Origin: Paenibacillus herberti | Lineage (GTDB): Bacteria > Bacillota > Bacilli > Paenibacillales > Paenibacillaceae | NCBI RefSeq assembly: GCF_002233675.1 | Contig: NZ_NMUQ01000001.1 | Coordinates: forward strand, 1,129,212 to 1,193,211 | Length of the DNA: 64,000 bases | Direction of reading: 5' to 3' | Shown here: positions 51,440 through 60,126 of the stretch, in pieces | Position numbering within the stretch: the first letter of the stretch is position 1 | Layout of the letters: every line of letters starts with the position of its first letter | Translations under genes and position numbers: made by a program | Notes under the pieces: generated by a model | Databases searched by the model: none | Told to the model about the DNA's origin: nothing | What the model saw: the letters and a program-made list of their open reading frames with translations, nothing else

Positions 51440-51650
51440 TGAATGCTGACTTTTTACCGGTGCGCGAGCTGGAAGGCCATTTGCTCTTATCGATCAAAAA
51501 ATTGGCCTGACCGTATCAATCCATGAACTTGTGTATCACAAGCCGCATGCGTTTTTTGCTAGTAGGGAACAGCGCTCTCAGCGGGCATTGGGGTCACATA
51601 TGTTGGCAGTCAACCACATTCTCCGCTTGGCTTGGTCAAGCTTGGGGTAA
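51440..51650 (+). pseudogene. Possible remnant of a small frameshifted gene
   Basis: An ATG at 51440 after GAAGGGAGG opens MNADFLPVRELEGH but stops after 23 codons. In another frame the sequence remains open to 51650 as IDQKIGLTVSIHELVYHKPHAFFASREQR... ending SSLG. The two halves would join by a shift near the AAAAAA run at about 51499-51504. The family is unknown and the interpretation is tentative. Confidence 0.3.
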
Positions 51651-51696
51651 TATATCCTGTAGCATATGACTAAGAAGCGAAAGCGAGGAGATAGCG

Positions 51697-52137
51697 ATGA
51701 GTGCACTATATACGGCAGAAGTGACCGCCAAAGGCGGCCGCGAAGGAACGGTGAAATCTTCGGACGGGGTGCTGGATCTTCCTCTCTCTATGCCGAAGGC
51801 GCTTGGAGGCAGCGGTGTAGCGGCGACTAATCCGGAGCAGCTTTTCGCAGCTGGATATGCAGCCTGCTTCGAAAGTGCGTTGCAACTTGCGGCCAAGAAG
51901 GCTGGGGTAAAGGTCGATGGAGCGTCTGTTACGGGCCATGTATCGATTTACAAAGATGATCCGAGCTTCAAGCTTGGTGTCCGATTGGATGTTTCTATCC
52001 CTGGAGCGGAGCTGGATCAAACCCGTAAGCTCACGGAGCAAGCGCATCAGCTATGCCCATATTCCAAGGCAACTCGTGGCAATATCGAGGTCGAGATTAA
52101 TGTGCTGAAAAGCACGGAGAACTCGGCGACCCTGTAA
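51697..52137 (+). CDS. ohr: Organic hydroperoxide resistance protein, Ohr family
   Basis: The 146-residue thiol peroxidase of the Ohr/OsmC fold has the peroxidatic cysteine in YAACFESALQLAA and the resolving cysteine in AHQLCPYSKATRGN. It also has the N-terminal LYTAEVTAKGGREGTVKSSDG and LDLPLSMPKALGGSG. It reduces organic peroxides with lipoylated or other thiol partners. AGGAG precedes the ATG. No OhrR-type MarR gene adjoins it in this window. Confidence 0.95.
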   Translation: MSALYTAEVTAKGGREGTVKSSDGVLDLPLSMPKALGGSGVAATNPEQLFAAGYAACFESALQLAAKKAGVKVDGASVTGHVSIYKDDPSFKLGVRLDVSIPGAELDQTRKLTEQAHQLCPYSKATRGNIEVEINVLKSTENSATL

Positions 52138-52250
52138 ACTCGAAGCGTCTCAGAGTGCGAATCAGATGTCCCAGCTCGAGAATGGAACATATACGCGCTG
52201 TCCAAAGTTGTTGAAGACTTCCCAGGAATTATTGGCCGGTCAAAATAATT

Positions 52251-52303
52251 AGGGGCTGTACCTACAAGTCATCTTTAGATGGCTTTCGGCACAGCTCTTT
52301 TTT
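52251..52303 (+). terminator. Terminator downstream of ohr
   Basis: AGGGGCTGTaCC pairs with GGcACAGCTCTT across an inner GTCATCT/AGATGGC stem and a T run follows. Confidence 0.75.
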
Positions 52304-52395
52304 AGTGTGTTTTATTTGCCCCATATATTGAATAATTATAGACATAATAGTATATTTATACTTTATTAATTGCGGTAGCAGGAGGGAAAGCAATC

Positions 52396-53151
52396 GTGAG
52401 AGCTTATTACGAGGTTGAAGAGGCGGCGTTGAACAGCTGGCCGGCCCTTCAAACGAGCAGTTGCGGCGGCTGGCTGGTGAAATCGAATCGCGGGTATACG
52501 AAGCGGGCCAATTCCGTACAGCCGCTTGCCCATAACGGCAAAGACATAGAGCAGCTTGAACTCAAGATCAGTCGTTGCGAGGCGATTTATAAACGTAGCG
52601 GTCAGCCGGCGATTTTCAAGATTACACCTTTCACCGAGCCGGAGGAGTTGGACGCCGCTCTAGCGCGGCGTGGTTATGTGATTGCTGATCCTTCACTCGT
52701 TATGGTCGCTCCGCTGAACCAACTCGCTCCGCAGCATGCAGGCGATGGGGTTCTTGTCTCGGAGCAACCTTCAGCCGCTTGGCTACAACTGCTGCATGAG
52801 TGGGGAGGCTGCGGCGAGGAAGCGCTTCGCATCACGTCAATGATGTTCGAAGCAGCTCAGTTGCCTCGTCAGTTTGCGCTGCTGCATGCACATGGTCGTC
52901 CGGTATCGCTTGGATTGGCGGTTTTGGATGGGGAGCAGATGGGATTCTATGACATTCTGACCGCTCCTGACAGCCGCGGAAAGGGCCACGCCAAGCGGCT
53001 CATCCGGCATTTGCTCCATTGGGGAGCGGAGCAGGGGGCGACTCAGGCTTATTTACAAGTCGTAAGTGGTAATGGGGCGGCGGAGAAGCTATATGCAGGG
53101 CTGGGATTCACAGAGGCTTATCCGTATTGGTATCGGGTGCAGCGGGGCTGA
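52396..53151 (+). CDS. GNAT family N-acetyltransferase with N-terminal extension
   Basis: The 251-residue protein has an N-terminal domain of about 120 residues (EEAALNSWPALQTSSCGGWLVKSNRGYTKRANSV), then a standard GNAT domain with DILTAPDSRGKGHAKRLIRHLL and YLQVVSGNGAAEKLYAGLGF. The W-x-x-x-RSNRGYTKRANS pattern is common in this two-domain Firmicutes and actinobacterial group. The GTG start follows AGGAGGGAAA. The substrate is unknown. Confidence 0.85.
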   Translation: MRAYYEVEEAALNSWPALQTSSCGGWLVKSNRGYTKRANSVQPLAHNGKDIEQLELKISRCEAIYKRSGQPAIFKITPFTEPEELDAALARRGYVIADPSLVMVAPLNQLAPQHAGDGVLVSEQPSAAWLQLLHEWGGCGEEALRITSMMFEAAQLPRQFALLHAHGRPVSLGLAVLDGEQMGFYDILTAPDSRGKGHAKRLIRHLLHWGAEQGATQAYLQVVSGNGAAEKLYAGLGFTEAYPYWYRVQRG

Positions 53152-53251
53152 GGAGTAAAAACCTTTACTTGTCGGAATCGAGGGTGATATAGTATTCAGG
53201 CTGTCTCTTTCGAGGGATGACCGAGTCGACATCAGAAAGGAATGCTTCCCC

Positions 53252-53470
53252 TTGAGTACAACAGAAGAAACGAAGCCTCAGTTAATCGCAACAAAAATTT
53301 GGAAATGCCGCAATGCCGATTGCAAAGCATGGGTGCGCGACGAGTTCGCCGCTGAGTCCCAGCTATGCCCGATGTGCAAAGGGCCGATGCTGCGCAGCAT
53401 TCGCCATCTGCCGGCTGTCCAAAACAAAATCAAGCGCAAGCCAAAGCCAAAAAACGAATACGGCCTCTAG
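53252..53470 (+). CDS. YdjO-like zinc-ribbon protein
   Basis: The 72-residue protein has two cysteine pairs (WKCRNADCKAWVRDEF and CPMCKGPM) that would bind one zinc, then the conserved LPAVQNKIKRKPKPKN tail of the YdjO family. Bacillus YdjO is described as cold-inducible; its role is unknown. The TTG start lies after AAAGGAA. Confidence 0.85.
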   Translation: MSTTEETKPQLIATKIWKCRNADCKAWVRDEFAAESQLCPMCKGPMLRSIRHLPAVQNKIKRKPKPKNEYGL

Positions 53471-53629
53471 TCGCCCCCATCCGGGTGCGGCGATAAGCCG
53501 TCCAGCCGCTCCCGCGACTATCGCGTGGGGCGGCTTTTGCTATGTCCGCAGAGCATGCCCTCGACAGCCGCATGTGCTACAATAGAACGCAGTATAGTTA
53601 CCAACCCGCCAGAAGGGGGATGCAACGGC

Positions 53630-53983
53630 ATGGAGATCCAACGGGGCGTCGAATCGCAGCCAGCCGCTGCGCAGTTGGAACATGCAGCAGAAGGCTGCTC
53701 GAACGAACGGCGCAGCCATCATTCCGAGAAGACAAAAACGAATCTGATCAGCCGCCTCAACCGCATTGAAGGCCAAGTGCGTGGCATTAAAGGGCTGATT
53801 GAAAGGGACACCTACTGCGACGATGTGCTCAATCAGATCAGCTCGATTCAATCCGCTTTGAACGGCGTGGGCAAGCTGCTGTTAGAGCAGCATCTCAAGT
53901 CTTGTGTGGTGGAGCGACTGCAAGAAGGAGATTCCACCATCATTGACGAGCTTATGGTCACGATGAACAAGCTCATTCGTTGA
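53630..53983 (+). CDS. CsoR-family metal- or thiol-sensing repressor
   Basis: The 117-residue protein has a nonconserved 30-residue start. The CsoR fold follows: LISRLNRIEGQVRGIKGLIERDTYCDDVLNQISSIQSALNGVGKLLLEQHLKSCV. The C-H-C ligand set of copper-sensing CsoR (Cys in TYCDD, His and Cys in QHLKSC) is present. It usually controls a copper or persulfide gene set, but the next gene here is an OsmC protein, with no copper ATPase in view. I chose the ATG at 53630, preceded by GAAGGGGG. Confidence 0.88.
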   Translation: MEIQRGVESQPAAAQLEHAAEGCSNERRSHHSEKTKTNLISRLNRIEGQVRGIKGLIERDTYCDDVLNQISSIQSALNGVGKLLLEQHLKSCVVERLQEGDSTIIDELMVTMNKLIR

Positions 53984-54057
53984 GAAATAGGCAAAACTTT
54001 GCATCGCTGTCATTCGTCTAGCAGCCAGACAGGTATTTACTTAAAAGGAGTGCGGCA

Positions 54058-54522
54058 ATGGAACATAAGTTTGAACTTGAAGCCGTCTGGGAGGGAGGAC
54101 GAAATGGCCAAGGACGTATTCGCTGCGGAGCCATGGAGTCCGAGGTGTCCATTCCATCCGTTATGGACGGCCCAGGCAAGGGCACTAATCCCGACGAAAT
54201 GCTGCTTGGTGCAGCGGCCACCTGCTACCTAATCTCGTTAGCAGCCATGCTTGAGCGCTCCGGCTTAACAATAAGCCGTCTCTCTCTTCGCTCCACTGGT
54301 GTAGTCGAGACAGCGGACGGCGTGTTCACCTATCGCTCCATTACCCATCGGCCGTTTATCGAGCTGCCTGCGGAGGCGGATGCCTCACAGAGGGAGAGAG
54401 CAGAGCGTATTGCGCTTAAGGCAGAGCAGTCCTGTATGATTACTCGAGCTTTGGCTGGCAATGTTGGGGTAGAGGCGATTCCAGATGTACGTATGGTCGG
54501 GGAAAGCGAGGTGTCCGCATGA
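54058..54522 (+). CDS. OsmC family protein
   Basis: The 154-residue protein has the OsmC fold with the active cysteines in LLGAAATCYLISLAAML and KAEQSCMITRALAGNV, and GTNPDEMLLGA before the first. It is expected to reduce organic peroxides or act on a sulfane substrate. The ATG follows AAAGGAG. Its stop overlaps the start of the PBP gene (ATGA), which gives an unusual coupling of a redox enzyme to a cell-wall enzyme. It lies 74 bp after the CsoR gene, which probably regulates it. Confidence 0.88.
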   Translation: MEHKFELEAVWEGGRNGQGRIRCGAMESEVSIPSVMDGPGKGTNPDEMLLGAAATCYLISLAAMLERSGLTISRLSLRSTGVVETADGVFTYRSITHRPFIELPAEADASQRERAERIALKAEQSCMITRALAGNVGVEAIPDVRMVGESEVSA

Positions 54523-56561
54523 AAAAAGGCAATGGCAAGCCGCCTCAAATTATTGCTCGCGACGAGGAAAAGGACTACATCGTGCGTCGGCAGTTCATGT
54601 TCCGGCTGAATATTTTCTTTTTCGCAGCTTTTGTCATGTTCGGTATTCTTATCGTAAGATTAGCCGTCCTGCAATTTATCGATGGTCCTGAGCTGAAGCT
54701 GATGCGGGAAGATCAGGGGACGAGAGATGTGTCAATCCCGCCGTTCCGTGGCAATATACTCGATTCCGACAAAAAGCCGATCGCTTATTCGACCTCTACC
54801 CAGACGCTGACCTATACGCTTCAAGCAGAGAACAACAAGCAGATCGCTATCGACATGAGCGTCAAGTTATCCAAATTATTCAAGAAGTACAATGATGATC
54901 CCGAAGCACAGATGACGCCAGAAGAAATTCAGAAACAGATGGACTTGGGCTTCCGGACCAATACGATCTCCGTTCCGCGGCGTATCCGTTCCGATCTGTC
55001 CAATGCTGAGATCGCTTTTATTTCGGAAAACAAGGATCAATTCATCGGTGTGGACATCGTCGAGGAGAGCGTTCGCAACTATAGTGAGGACCGCGTGGCG
55101 TCTCAACTTGTCGGCTACTTGAAGAAGTACAAGTCCGCTGGCGACTTGACCAAGTACAAGGAGATCAAGGAGAAAAACGATCCCGCGACCAAGTACCTCC
55201 AGGAGGAAACGGTTGGCTTCGACGGGCTGGAGTACATGTACCAGGAGCAGCTGCGCGGCACCAACGGACTCAAAACTTATCCGGTTGATCGCACCAACAA
55301 AGTGACGGGACCGCCTGTTGTAGAGCCTCCGCAGCGGGGTAATGACCTGGTGCTCAGCATCAATCGTTCCGTGCAAGTTAAGACGCAGGAAGCCATTATG
55401 AAACAGCTGGACATTCTCCAAAACGCGACCAGCAAGCCGCTGAATGCCGGCAATGAAGCTACGATGGGATTTGCCGTGGCGATGGAGGTTGATACCGGCA
55501 AAGTGATCTCTATGGCCAGTATGCCGGATTACGATACGAACATTTGGAAAGGCGGTTCGGCAACTACCGAGAAGCTGGATCCGGTGAAGAACTTTATTAC
55601 GAACGGCACGGTCCGCACCGTTTATCCGGATTTTGATGACAAGAAGGAGCTTGCCAAGCATACCCCTTCGCTCGTTTATCTTGGCTCGGTACAAAAGCCT
55701 CTGTCTGTTTTAATCGGCCTGAATGAAGGGCTGTTTACCGCGAACGAGCAATACCGGGACATCGGTTATTACGAATTCGGTGCCAAAGGCAAAGAAGTTG
55801 AAATTGACAATGCCAGCAGAAAAGCGAACGGTTATATCGATGCAAGACAATCGCTGGCCAAATCATCTAACGCTTATATGATGGAGATGGTCGGGGAACG
55901 GCTGCTTAATAAGTACAATGGCGAAGAAGCCATTCAAGTCTGGGATAACTATATGAAGCAGTTTGGACTTGGAGTAAAAACCGGGAGCGACCTGCCTTAC
56001 GAGCAAGCGGGAGTAGAGGATTACTTCCATGAGGCAAAGAATGCAAGTAATATTTCTGCTATGGCCCGTGCCTCCTTCGGCCAGATGGGCAAGTATACAA
56101 CGCTGCAGCTGGCGCAATATACGACCATGCTCGCGAACAAAGGCAAGCGTTTGAAGCCGCTGTTCGTTAGCGAAATTCTTGATCCTAAAGGCAAGGTGGT
56201 CGAGAAGATTCAGCCGGAAGTGCTTAATAAAGTTTCCTTCCCTGATTCTTATTGGAATACGATCTATGACGGCATGAGCCAAGTTAGGGTTCAAGGTTTT
56301 GAAGGCGTCGACTACAGCTTCTTGCGTAAAACCGGAACGTCGCAGCAGCAAGTTGCAAAAGGCAGAATGGTGGAGAATGCTGTTTTCATCGCCTTCGCTC
56401 CAGCCGACAAGCCGAAGCTTGCGGTTGCGATTGTCATTCCGGAAGGCGGCTTCGGCGGATACGGCGCCGCGCCTGTCGCGCGTCAAATCTTTGATGCTTA
56501 TGACGAAGCTGTCGGACTGTACGGCACGCCCAAAAAATCCTCAACCAAAAAAGGCGACTGA
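54519..56561 (+). CDS. Class B penicillin-binding protein (PBP2/PbpA type transpeptidase)
   Basis: The 680-residue protein has a short basic cytoplasmic start, one membrane helix (about 27-50), a dimerisation/pedestal domain with IPPFRGNILDSDKKPIAYS (the usual RGxIxDRNG block) and a transpeptidase domain. Catalytic motifs are SVQK (nucleophile, in YLGSVQKPLSVLIGL), SSN (in LAKSSNAYMMEM) and KTG (in FLRKTGTSQQQ). It cross-links peptidoglycan, probably in lateral-wall or sporulation-specific growth. The ATG overlaps the OsmC stop. A terminator follows. Confidence 0.92.
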   Translation: MKKGNGKPPQIIARDEEKDYIVRRQFMFRLNIFFFAAFVMFGILIVRLAVLQFIDGPELKLMREDQGTRDVSIPPFRGNILDSDKKPIAYSTSTQTLTYTLQAENNKQIAIDMSVKLSKLFKKYNDDPEAQMTPEEIQKQMDLGFRTNTISVPRRIRSDLSNAEIAFISENKDQFIGVDIVEESVRNYSEDRVASQLVGYLKKYKSAGDLTKYKEIKEKNDPATKYLQEETVGFDGLEYMYQEQLRGTNGLKTYPVDRTNKVTGPPVVEPPQRGNDLVLSINRSVQVKTQEAIMKQLDILQNATSKPLNAGNEATMGFAVAMEVDTGKVISMASMPDYDTNIWKGGSATTEKLDPVKNFITNGTVRTVYPDFDDKKELAKHTPSLVYLGSVQKPLSVLIGLNEGLFTANEQYRDIGYYEFGAKGKEVEIDNASRKANGYIDARQSLAKSSNAYMMEMVGERLLNKYNGEEAIQVWDNYMKQFGLGVKTGSDLPYEQAGVEDYFHEAKNASNISAMARASFGQMGKYTTLQLAQYTTMLANKGKRLKPLFVSEILDPKGKVVEKIQPEVLNKVSFPDSYWNTIYDGMSQVRVQGFEGVDYSFLRKTGTSQQQVAKGRMVENAVFIAFAPADKPKLAVAIVIPEGGFGGYGAAPVARQIFDAYDEAVGLYGTPKKSSTKKGD

Positions 56562-56628
56562 TCCCGGCTGGTAGTCTCGTTGGGTGATCACCATAGGATG
56601 AAAAACGTTCCTCCGAAGCACTTTTTTT

Positions 56629-56672
56629 GGAGCAGCTCATGCCTGAAACCGGGCAGAGTTGCTTTTTTTTGT
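56629..56672 (+). terminator. Terminator after the PBP gene
   Basis: GGAGCAGCTCATGCC pairs imperfectly with GGGCAGAGTTGCT and eight T residues follow. Confidence 0.85.
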
Positions 56673-56757
56673 TTAAAAGTAAAACTTTTGGAGCTGAACA
56701 ACGTATGTACTGAATGGTTATTTTGAACTCATATTTTTTGGAAAAGGTGATGGGGAG

Positions 56758-56976
56758 TTGGCAAATGATATGAAAGTTGTTCTTTATCAAAAGCTGCCTG
56801 GGGGCAGCTTGCGCAAAATTGACGAACGTTCCTGGTCAGCGGAAATGATTGCAGCCCTGCATCATATTAATTATCTGACGATCGGCGGAGAAGAGTATGA
56901 AACGGTAGAAGGAAGGCTTAATATGGACGAAGGTGTTATGGAGCTGCTACTGCTCTCGATTGGCAGCGGCTCATGA
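56758..56976 (+). CDS. Small hypothetical protein at the head of the ATP-grasp operon
   Basis: The 72-residue protein begins with the TTG at 56758, 8 bp after AAAGGTGAT. Its sequence (MKVVLYQKLPGGSLRKIDERSWSAEMIAALHHINYLTIGGEEYETVEGRL) suggests a compact alpha/beta domain. I do not recognise a family. It ends 30 bp before the secreted-protein gene and is probably the first gene of the same operon. Confidence 0.6.
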   Translation: MANDMKVVLYQKLPGGSLRKIDERSWSAEMIAALHHINYLTIGGEEYETVEGRLNMDEGVMELLLLSIGSGS

Positions 56977-57006
56977 ATACAGCATAGAAAGGAGAGATTT
57001 TAACCT

Positions 57007-57690
57007 ATGAAGGATCATGAAATGAACAGCTCCAAGAAAGGCAAGGAAGAGGCTAGAGCTACCTCCAGCACTTGGAAAATGACAGGCAATCCGCCAAAAG
57101 TCATGTCCACGACGCTTGGACTGGTGCTTCTGGCCGGCAGCGCTGGCACCTCAGGGGCGTTCGCCGCAGGAACATCGCCATCTCCTTCTCCGGCCGCAAG
57201 CGGGCCTTCTCTCGTAGAATGGTCTAGCGACGAGGTCAAATCTTTTTATGATCCCGAGCTGGATTGGAATTTGCCGGCCTTGAATCCCGAAGAGGAAGAA
57301 GAGCCGGGAACAGATAATGGCGGCGGTGGGGGTACTTCCGGCGGCGGAACGACGATCGTCAATAATGGCGGCGGTTTCGGCTGGGACGATATGCTGCTGT
57401 ACCATCTTATTTTCAACAGGGGTGGCGGATACTCTTCCAGCAACTGGGGAGCCTCGAACCCAGCTTATAATGCCTCGACTGGCGCCCCATACAAAAGAAC
57501 GAAGTATGACAGCGCCCGCTTCCAGAACCGACCTACGGTCGGCTCGACGGTACGGCCAAAAACCTCTTCCGGCAGCGGCAGCATTACCCGTCGCTCGACT
57601 TCTTCCTCGAAGGGAAGCATCGGTGGAACTTCAAGCGGTTTATCGTCGGGATCGTCGTCATCCAGCAGTTCCTCAGGGTTCGGAGGATGA
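57007..57690 (+). CDS. Exported Ser/Gly-rich protein resembling YgiB/YjfM (DUF1190), ending in Gly-Gly
   Basis: The 227-residue protein has a basic start and a hydrophobic helix (about 36-54, TLGLVLLAGSAGTSGAFAAG) that fits a signal peptide or anchor. An acidic region, a glycine-rich segment and NNGGGFGWDDMLLYHLIF follow. The end is SSSNWGASNPAYNASTGAPYKR, STVRPKTSSGSGSITRRSTSSS and a Ser-rich tail finishing SSGFGG. The order (PAY...TG block, then VTR/ITR-like block, then GG terminus) parallels enterobacterial YgiB as I remember it. It overlaps the ATP-grasp gene by ATGA, which suggests it is the ligase partner or substrate. Confidence 0.6.
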   Translation: MKDHEMNSSKKGKEEARATSSTWKMTGNPPKVMSTTLGLVLLAGSAGTSGAFAAGTSPSPSPAASGPSLVEWSSDEVKSFYDPELDWNLPALNPEEEEEPGTDNGGGGGTSGGGTTIVNNGGGFGWDDMLLYHLIFNRGGGYSSSNWGASNPAYNASTGAPYKRTKYDSARFQNRPTVGSTVRPKTSSGSGSITRRSTSSSKGSIGGTSSGLSSGSSSSSSSSGFGG

Positions 57691-58889
57691 TCAAGCCTGC
57701 TCTGGAGGCCCTGCAGCGTCCACGCCTCAATCGCAGGGAAGCCGTAGTGCAGCTAAGCGAACTTGGTTTCAGCTGGGCCGATCTGGAAGGCGAAGAGTAT
57801 TGGCTGGACGAAATGATTGCGATGGATGCTTCAGTGTATGCCGAGCTGGTGGAGGCATCATCGATGTTATGGAAAATATTCGACCGAACGGTTCGATATA
57901 TGCATGGGCGCCGAGATCTTTATGCGCTGACTGGAATCCCCTCGATTTTGTGGAATATGCTGGACGGCTTGGAGCTTCCGCCTGAGGGCAATATCAGCCG
58001 ATATGCTCGCTTCGACTTTGCGATCGGGCTGGACGGAGAAATTCGTCTACTGGAGCTAAATGCGGATACGCCGACAGGTTATGCCGAGGCGGCAGCGGCG
58101 ACGCCGTGGTTATGCCGTCAAGCGGGTTTGCACTCGCCCAATGAAGCGATGCCCCACCTGCTTGCTGCAGCTTGGGGCGTGGAACATCCGGAAGCCGCAG
58201 CTTGCGCTGCGTACGGCTCACATACCGAGGACAGCGGCACTATTGATCTGCTGGCGAAGCATAGCGGATTGCCGATAAAGATGATCAATCTGCTCGATCT
58301 ATCCGTAGACGAGGGAGTGGTTAAGGATGGGGACGGCTCTCCAGTGACCCGGATGTTCGCCTTGTATCCGAAGGAATGGATGGCTCTTGATGAGGGCGGT
58401 GAAGCGCTCGCCTACTCTATCGAGAGGGGGCGCCTCCAGCTGTTCAATTCTCCTCATGCGATTTTGCTGCAGTCGAAGGGGTTGCAAGCGCTGGTCTGGG
58501 GTTTGCATGAGCTGAATCTACTCTATACACCAAGGGAGCATGAAGCAATTAAGGCTTATATGCTGCCAACCTACACGAAACCGCTGTTCGACGGCAGCTA
58601 CGTCTCCAAGTCGATGTTCGGCCGCGAGGGCGGCTCGGTTAAGCTGTTTGGAGCAGGCGGAGGATTGGAGCTTGAAGATCGGGACGGGTTTGATACGAGT
58701 GTATTTTTCCCGACTGTGTATCAAAAGCGGGCCGATCTTCCGGAGCTAGAGCTGCGGGGGCAAAGTTATCGCATTCTGACAGGTCTATTTGTTCTAAACG
58801 GTGTTCCATGCGGTCTGCTTGGGCGGGCCGGTGGGTTGATTACAGGTAATACGAGCCATTTTGTGCCGATAGGGGTGAAGGAAACATGA
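57687..58889 (+). CDS. ATP-grasp ligase of the glutathionylspermidine synthase-like (YgiC/YjfC) family
   Basis: The 400-residue protein has ATP-grasp features: FDFAIGLDGEIRLLELNADTPTGYAEAAAATPW, with acidic and Asn metal ligands, and the C-terminal catalytic block PLFDGSYVSKSMFGREGGSVKLF and GLFVLNGVPCGLLGRAGGLITGNTSHFVPIGV. These match the C-terminal ligase half of bifunctional GspS, without the amidase half. Such enzymes join an amine or peptide to a C-terminal carboxylate using ATP. The natural substrate of YgiC-type proteins is not established. It is coupled by ATGA overlaps to genes on both sides. Confidence 0.88.
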   Translation: MIKPALEALQRPRLNRREAVVQLSELGFSWADLEGEEYWLDEMIAMDASVYAELVEASSMLWKIFDRTVRYMHGRRDLYALTGIPSILWNMLDGLELPPEGNISRYARFDFAIGLDGEIRLLELNADTPTGYAEAAAATPWLCRQAGLHSPNEAMPHLLAAAWGVEHPEAAACAAYGSHTEDSGTIDLLAKHSGLPIKMINLLDLSVDEGVVKDGDGSPVTRMFALYPKEWMALDEGGEALAYSIERGRLQLFNSPHAILLQSKGLQALVWGLHELNLLYTPREHEAIKAYMLPTYTKPLFDGSYVSKSMFGREGGSVKLFGAGGGLELEDRDGFDTSVFFPTVYQKRADLPELELRGQSYRILTGLFVLNGVPCGLLGRAGGLITGNTSHFVPIGVKET

Positions 58890-59584
58890 ACAATCGATCA
58901 CAGCGAAGTAACAGCGCGAGTCATATTATGGCCGTTGTTTTTGGTATTATCATTTTGCTTATCGTTGTATCCCAGTGCTCGAACGCTTCTTCGAACAACG
59001 TGAGCATGTTTGACACTAGCTATAACTCTAGCTATAACTCATCGAGTAATTCGACTGGGGGGCAAGGAACGACAGCGGATGCAACCGTCGTCCCATGGGA
59101 TTACCGTGTTACGGAAGGCGAGGTCGGCGACCTGGTGGGCGGCGATATGACGATTTTGCCGGACAATCAGTTAATGGCCAACGATGATCAGTACGGCACC
59201 GGTGACAAAGTATGGACGCTGCAATATATGACTGCAAATCTCAAAGAAAACGACCAGGGAAAAGCGGCGGTAACTCTTTCAACCTGGAATCCAATCAAGT
59301 CCTACAAAACAAAGGCAGCTGCCACAGCCGACCTTGACCGACTCAAAGTGAAGCTCAAGACGAAGGTGAAGCTCGTAGGTGTGTACAAGACGAAGCTGGA
59401 TGACAAAACGCGTCAGTTCGCCGTGCTCAGACTGCCTACAGGTCAGCAGGTCAAACAACCGATTGACGAGAAGCGTTATTCAACGCTGAAGTCCGCCAAA
59501 GAGGCGGACATCATTATGGAAGAGATTCACGATCACAGTCAGTTTGATCTTGCATATAGCAAATTCCGGGGGTGGGCATCATAG
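58886..59584 (+). CDS. Membrane-anchored hypothetical protein in the ATP-grasp operon
   Basis: The 232-residue protein has one N-terminal helix (about 13-33, IMAVVFGIIILLIVVSQC), a Ser/Asn-rich spacer (DTSYNSSYNSSSNSTGG) and a C-terminal domain of about 160 residues with TLQYMTANLKENDQGKAAVTLSTWNP and TRQFAVLRLPTGQQVKQPI. The cysteine at the end of the helix could be a lipobox-like site, although the preceding residues fit poorly. The family is unknown. It overlaps both neighbours. Confidence 0.6.
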   Translation: MNNRSQRSNSASHIMAVVFGIIILLIVVSQCSNASSNNVSMFDTSYNSSYNSSSNSTGGQGTTADATVVPWDYRVTEGEVGDLVGGDMTILPDNQLMANDDQYGTGDKVWTLQYMTANLKENDQGKAAVTLSTWNPIKSYKTKAAATADLDRLKVKLKTKVKLVGVYKTKLDDKTRQFAVLRLPTGQQVKQPIDEKRYSTLKSAKEADIIMEEIHDHSQFDLAYSKFRGWAS

Positions 59585-59970
59585 TTGTCGTAAATTTGCT
59601 CGTTAGTATTGGTGTCATCGTTGTTCTTCAGCTTGCCGGCATGTTCATCTTTAGCTGGATGACACCGTTTAAGGATCTGGAGGAGCTCAAGAAAGGCAAC
59701 GCTGCCGTCGGCCTGGCGATGGGCGGTAAGTTCCTTGGAACGGCCATCCTGCTTGGCATTGCCTCCTACACGAATCATTCCATCTGGTACCTCATGCTCT
59801 GGTTCGCTGTAGGTTATGCCTGCTTGCTCTTGGCTTACTGGGTGTTTGAGTTCGCGACTCCGGGACTTACCATTTCCAAAGAGTTGCAGCAAGGAAATAT
59901 CGCCGTCGGAATTCTACTGGCAGCGGTGTATGTAGGCACAGGCTTTGTGGTCAGCAGCCTTATTATTTAG
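59572..59970 (+). CDS. DUF350 (YjfL-like) membrane protein
   Basis: The 132-residue protein has four membrane helices arranged as a duplicated two-helix unit. The paired DUF350 motifs LEELKKGNAAVGLAMGGKFLG and SKELQQGNIAVGILLAAVYVG each contain E-x-x-x-G-N-x-A-V-G. It overlaps the preceding gene by 13 bp. DUF350 genes occur next to YgiC-type ATP-grasp and YgiB-type genes in proteobacteria. Confidence 0.88.
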   Translation: MGIIVVVNLLVSIGVIVVLQLAGMFIFSWMTPFKDLEELKKGNAAVGLAMGGKFLGTAILLGIASYTNHSIWYLMLWFAVGYACLLLAYWVFEFATPGLTISKELQQGNIAVGILLAAVYVGTGFVVSSLII

Positions 59971-60030
59971 CTTCATAGCTAAATAATAAGCTTCATAGCT
60001 GATCCATAAGGCCGATATTAGGCGCTTATT

Positions 60031-60070
60031 AGAAGCCCCATGCTCCCAGCATGCGGGCTTCTTGTTAGTT
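60031..60070 (+). terminator. Terminator of the ATP-grasp operon
   Basis: AGAAGCCC-ATGCT...AGCAT-GGGCTTCT hairpin with TTGTTAGTT after it. Confidence 0.85.
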
Positions 60071-60126
60071 ATGATATACTAATTGAAGATTTTGCAAAGG
60101 CGACTTAGAGAAAGAAGGAATTCGAG

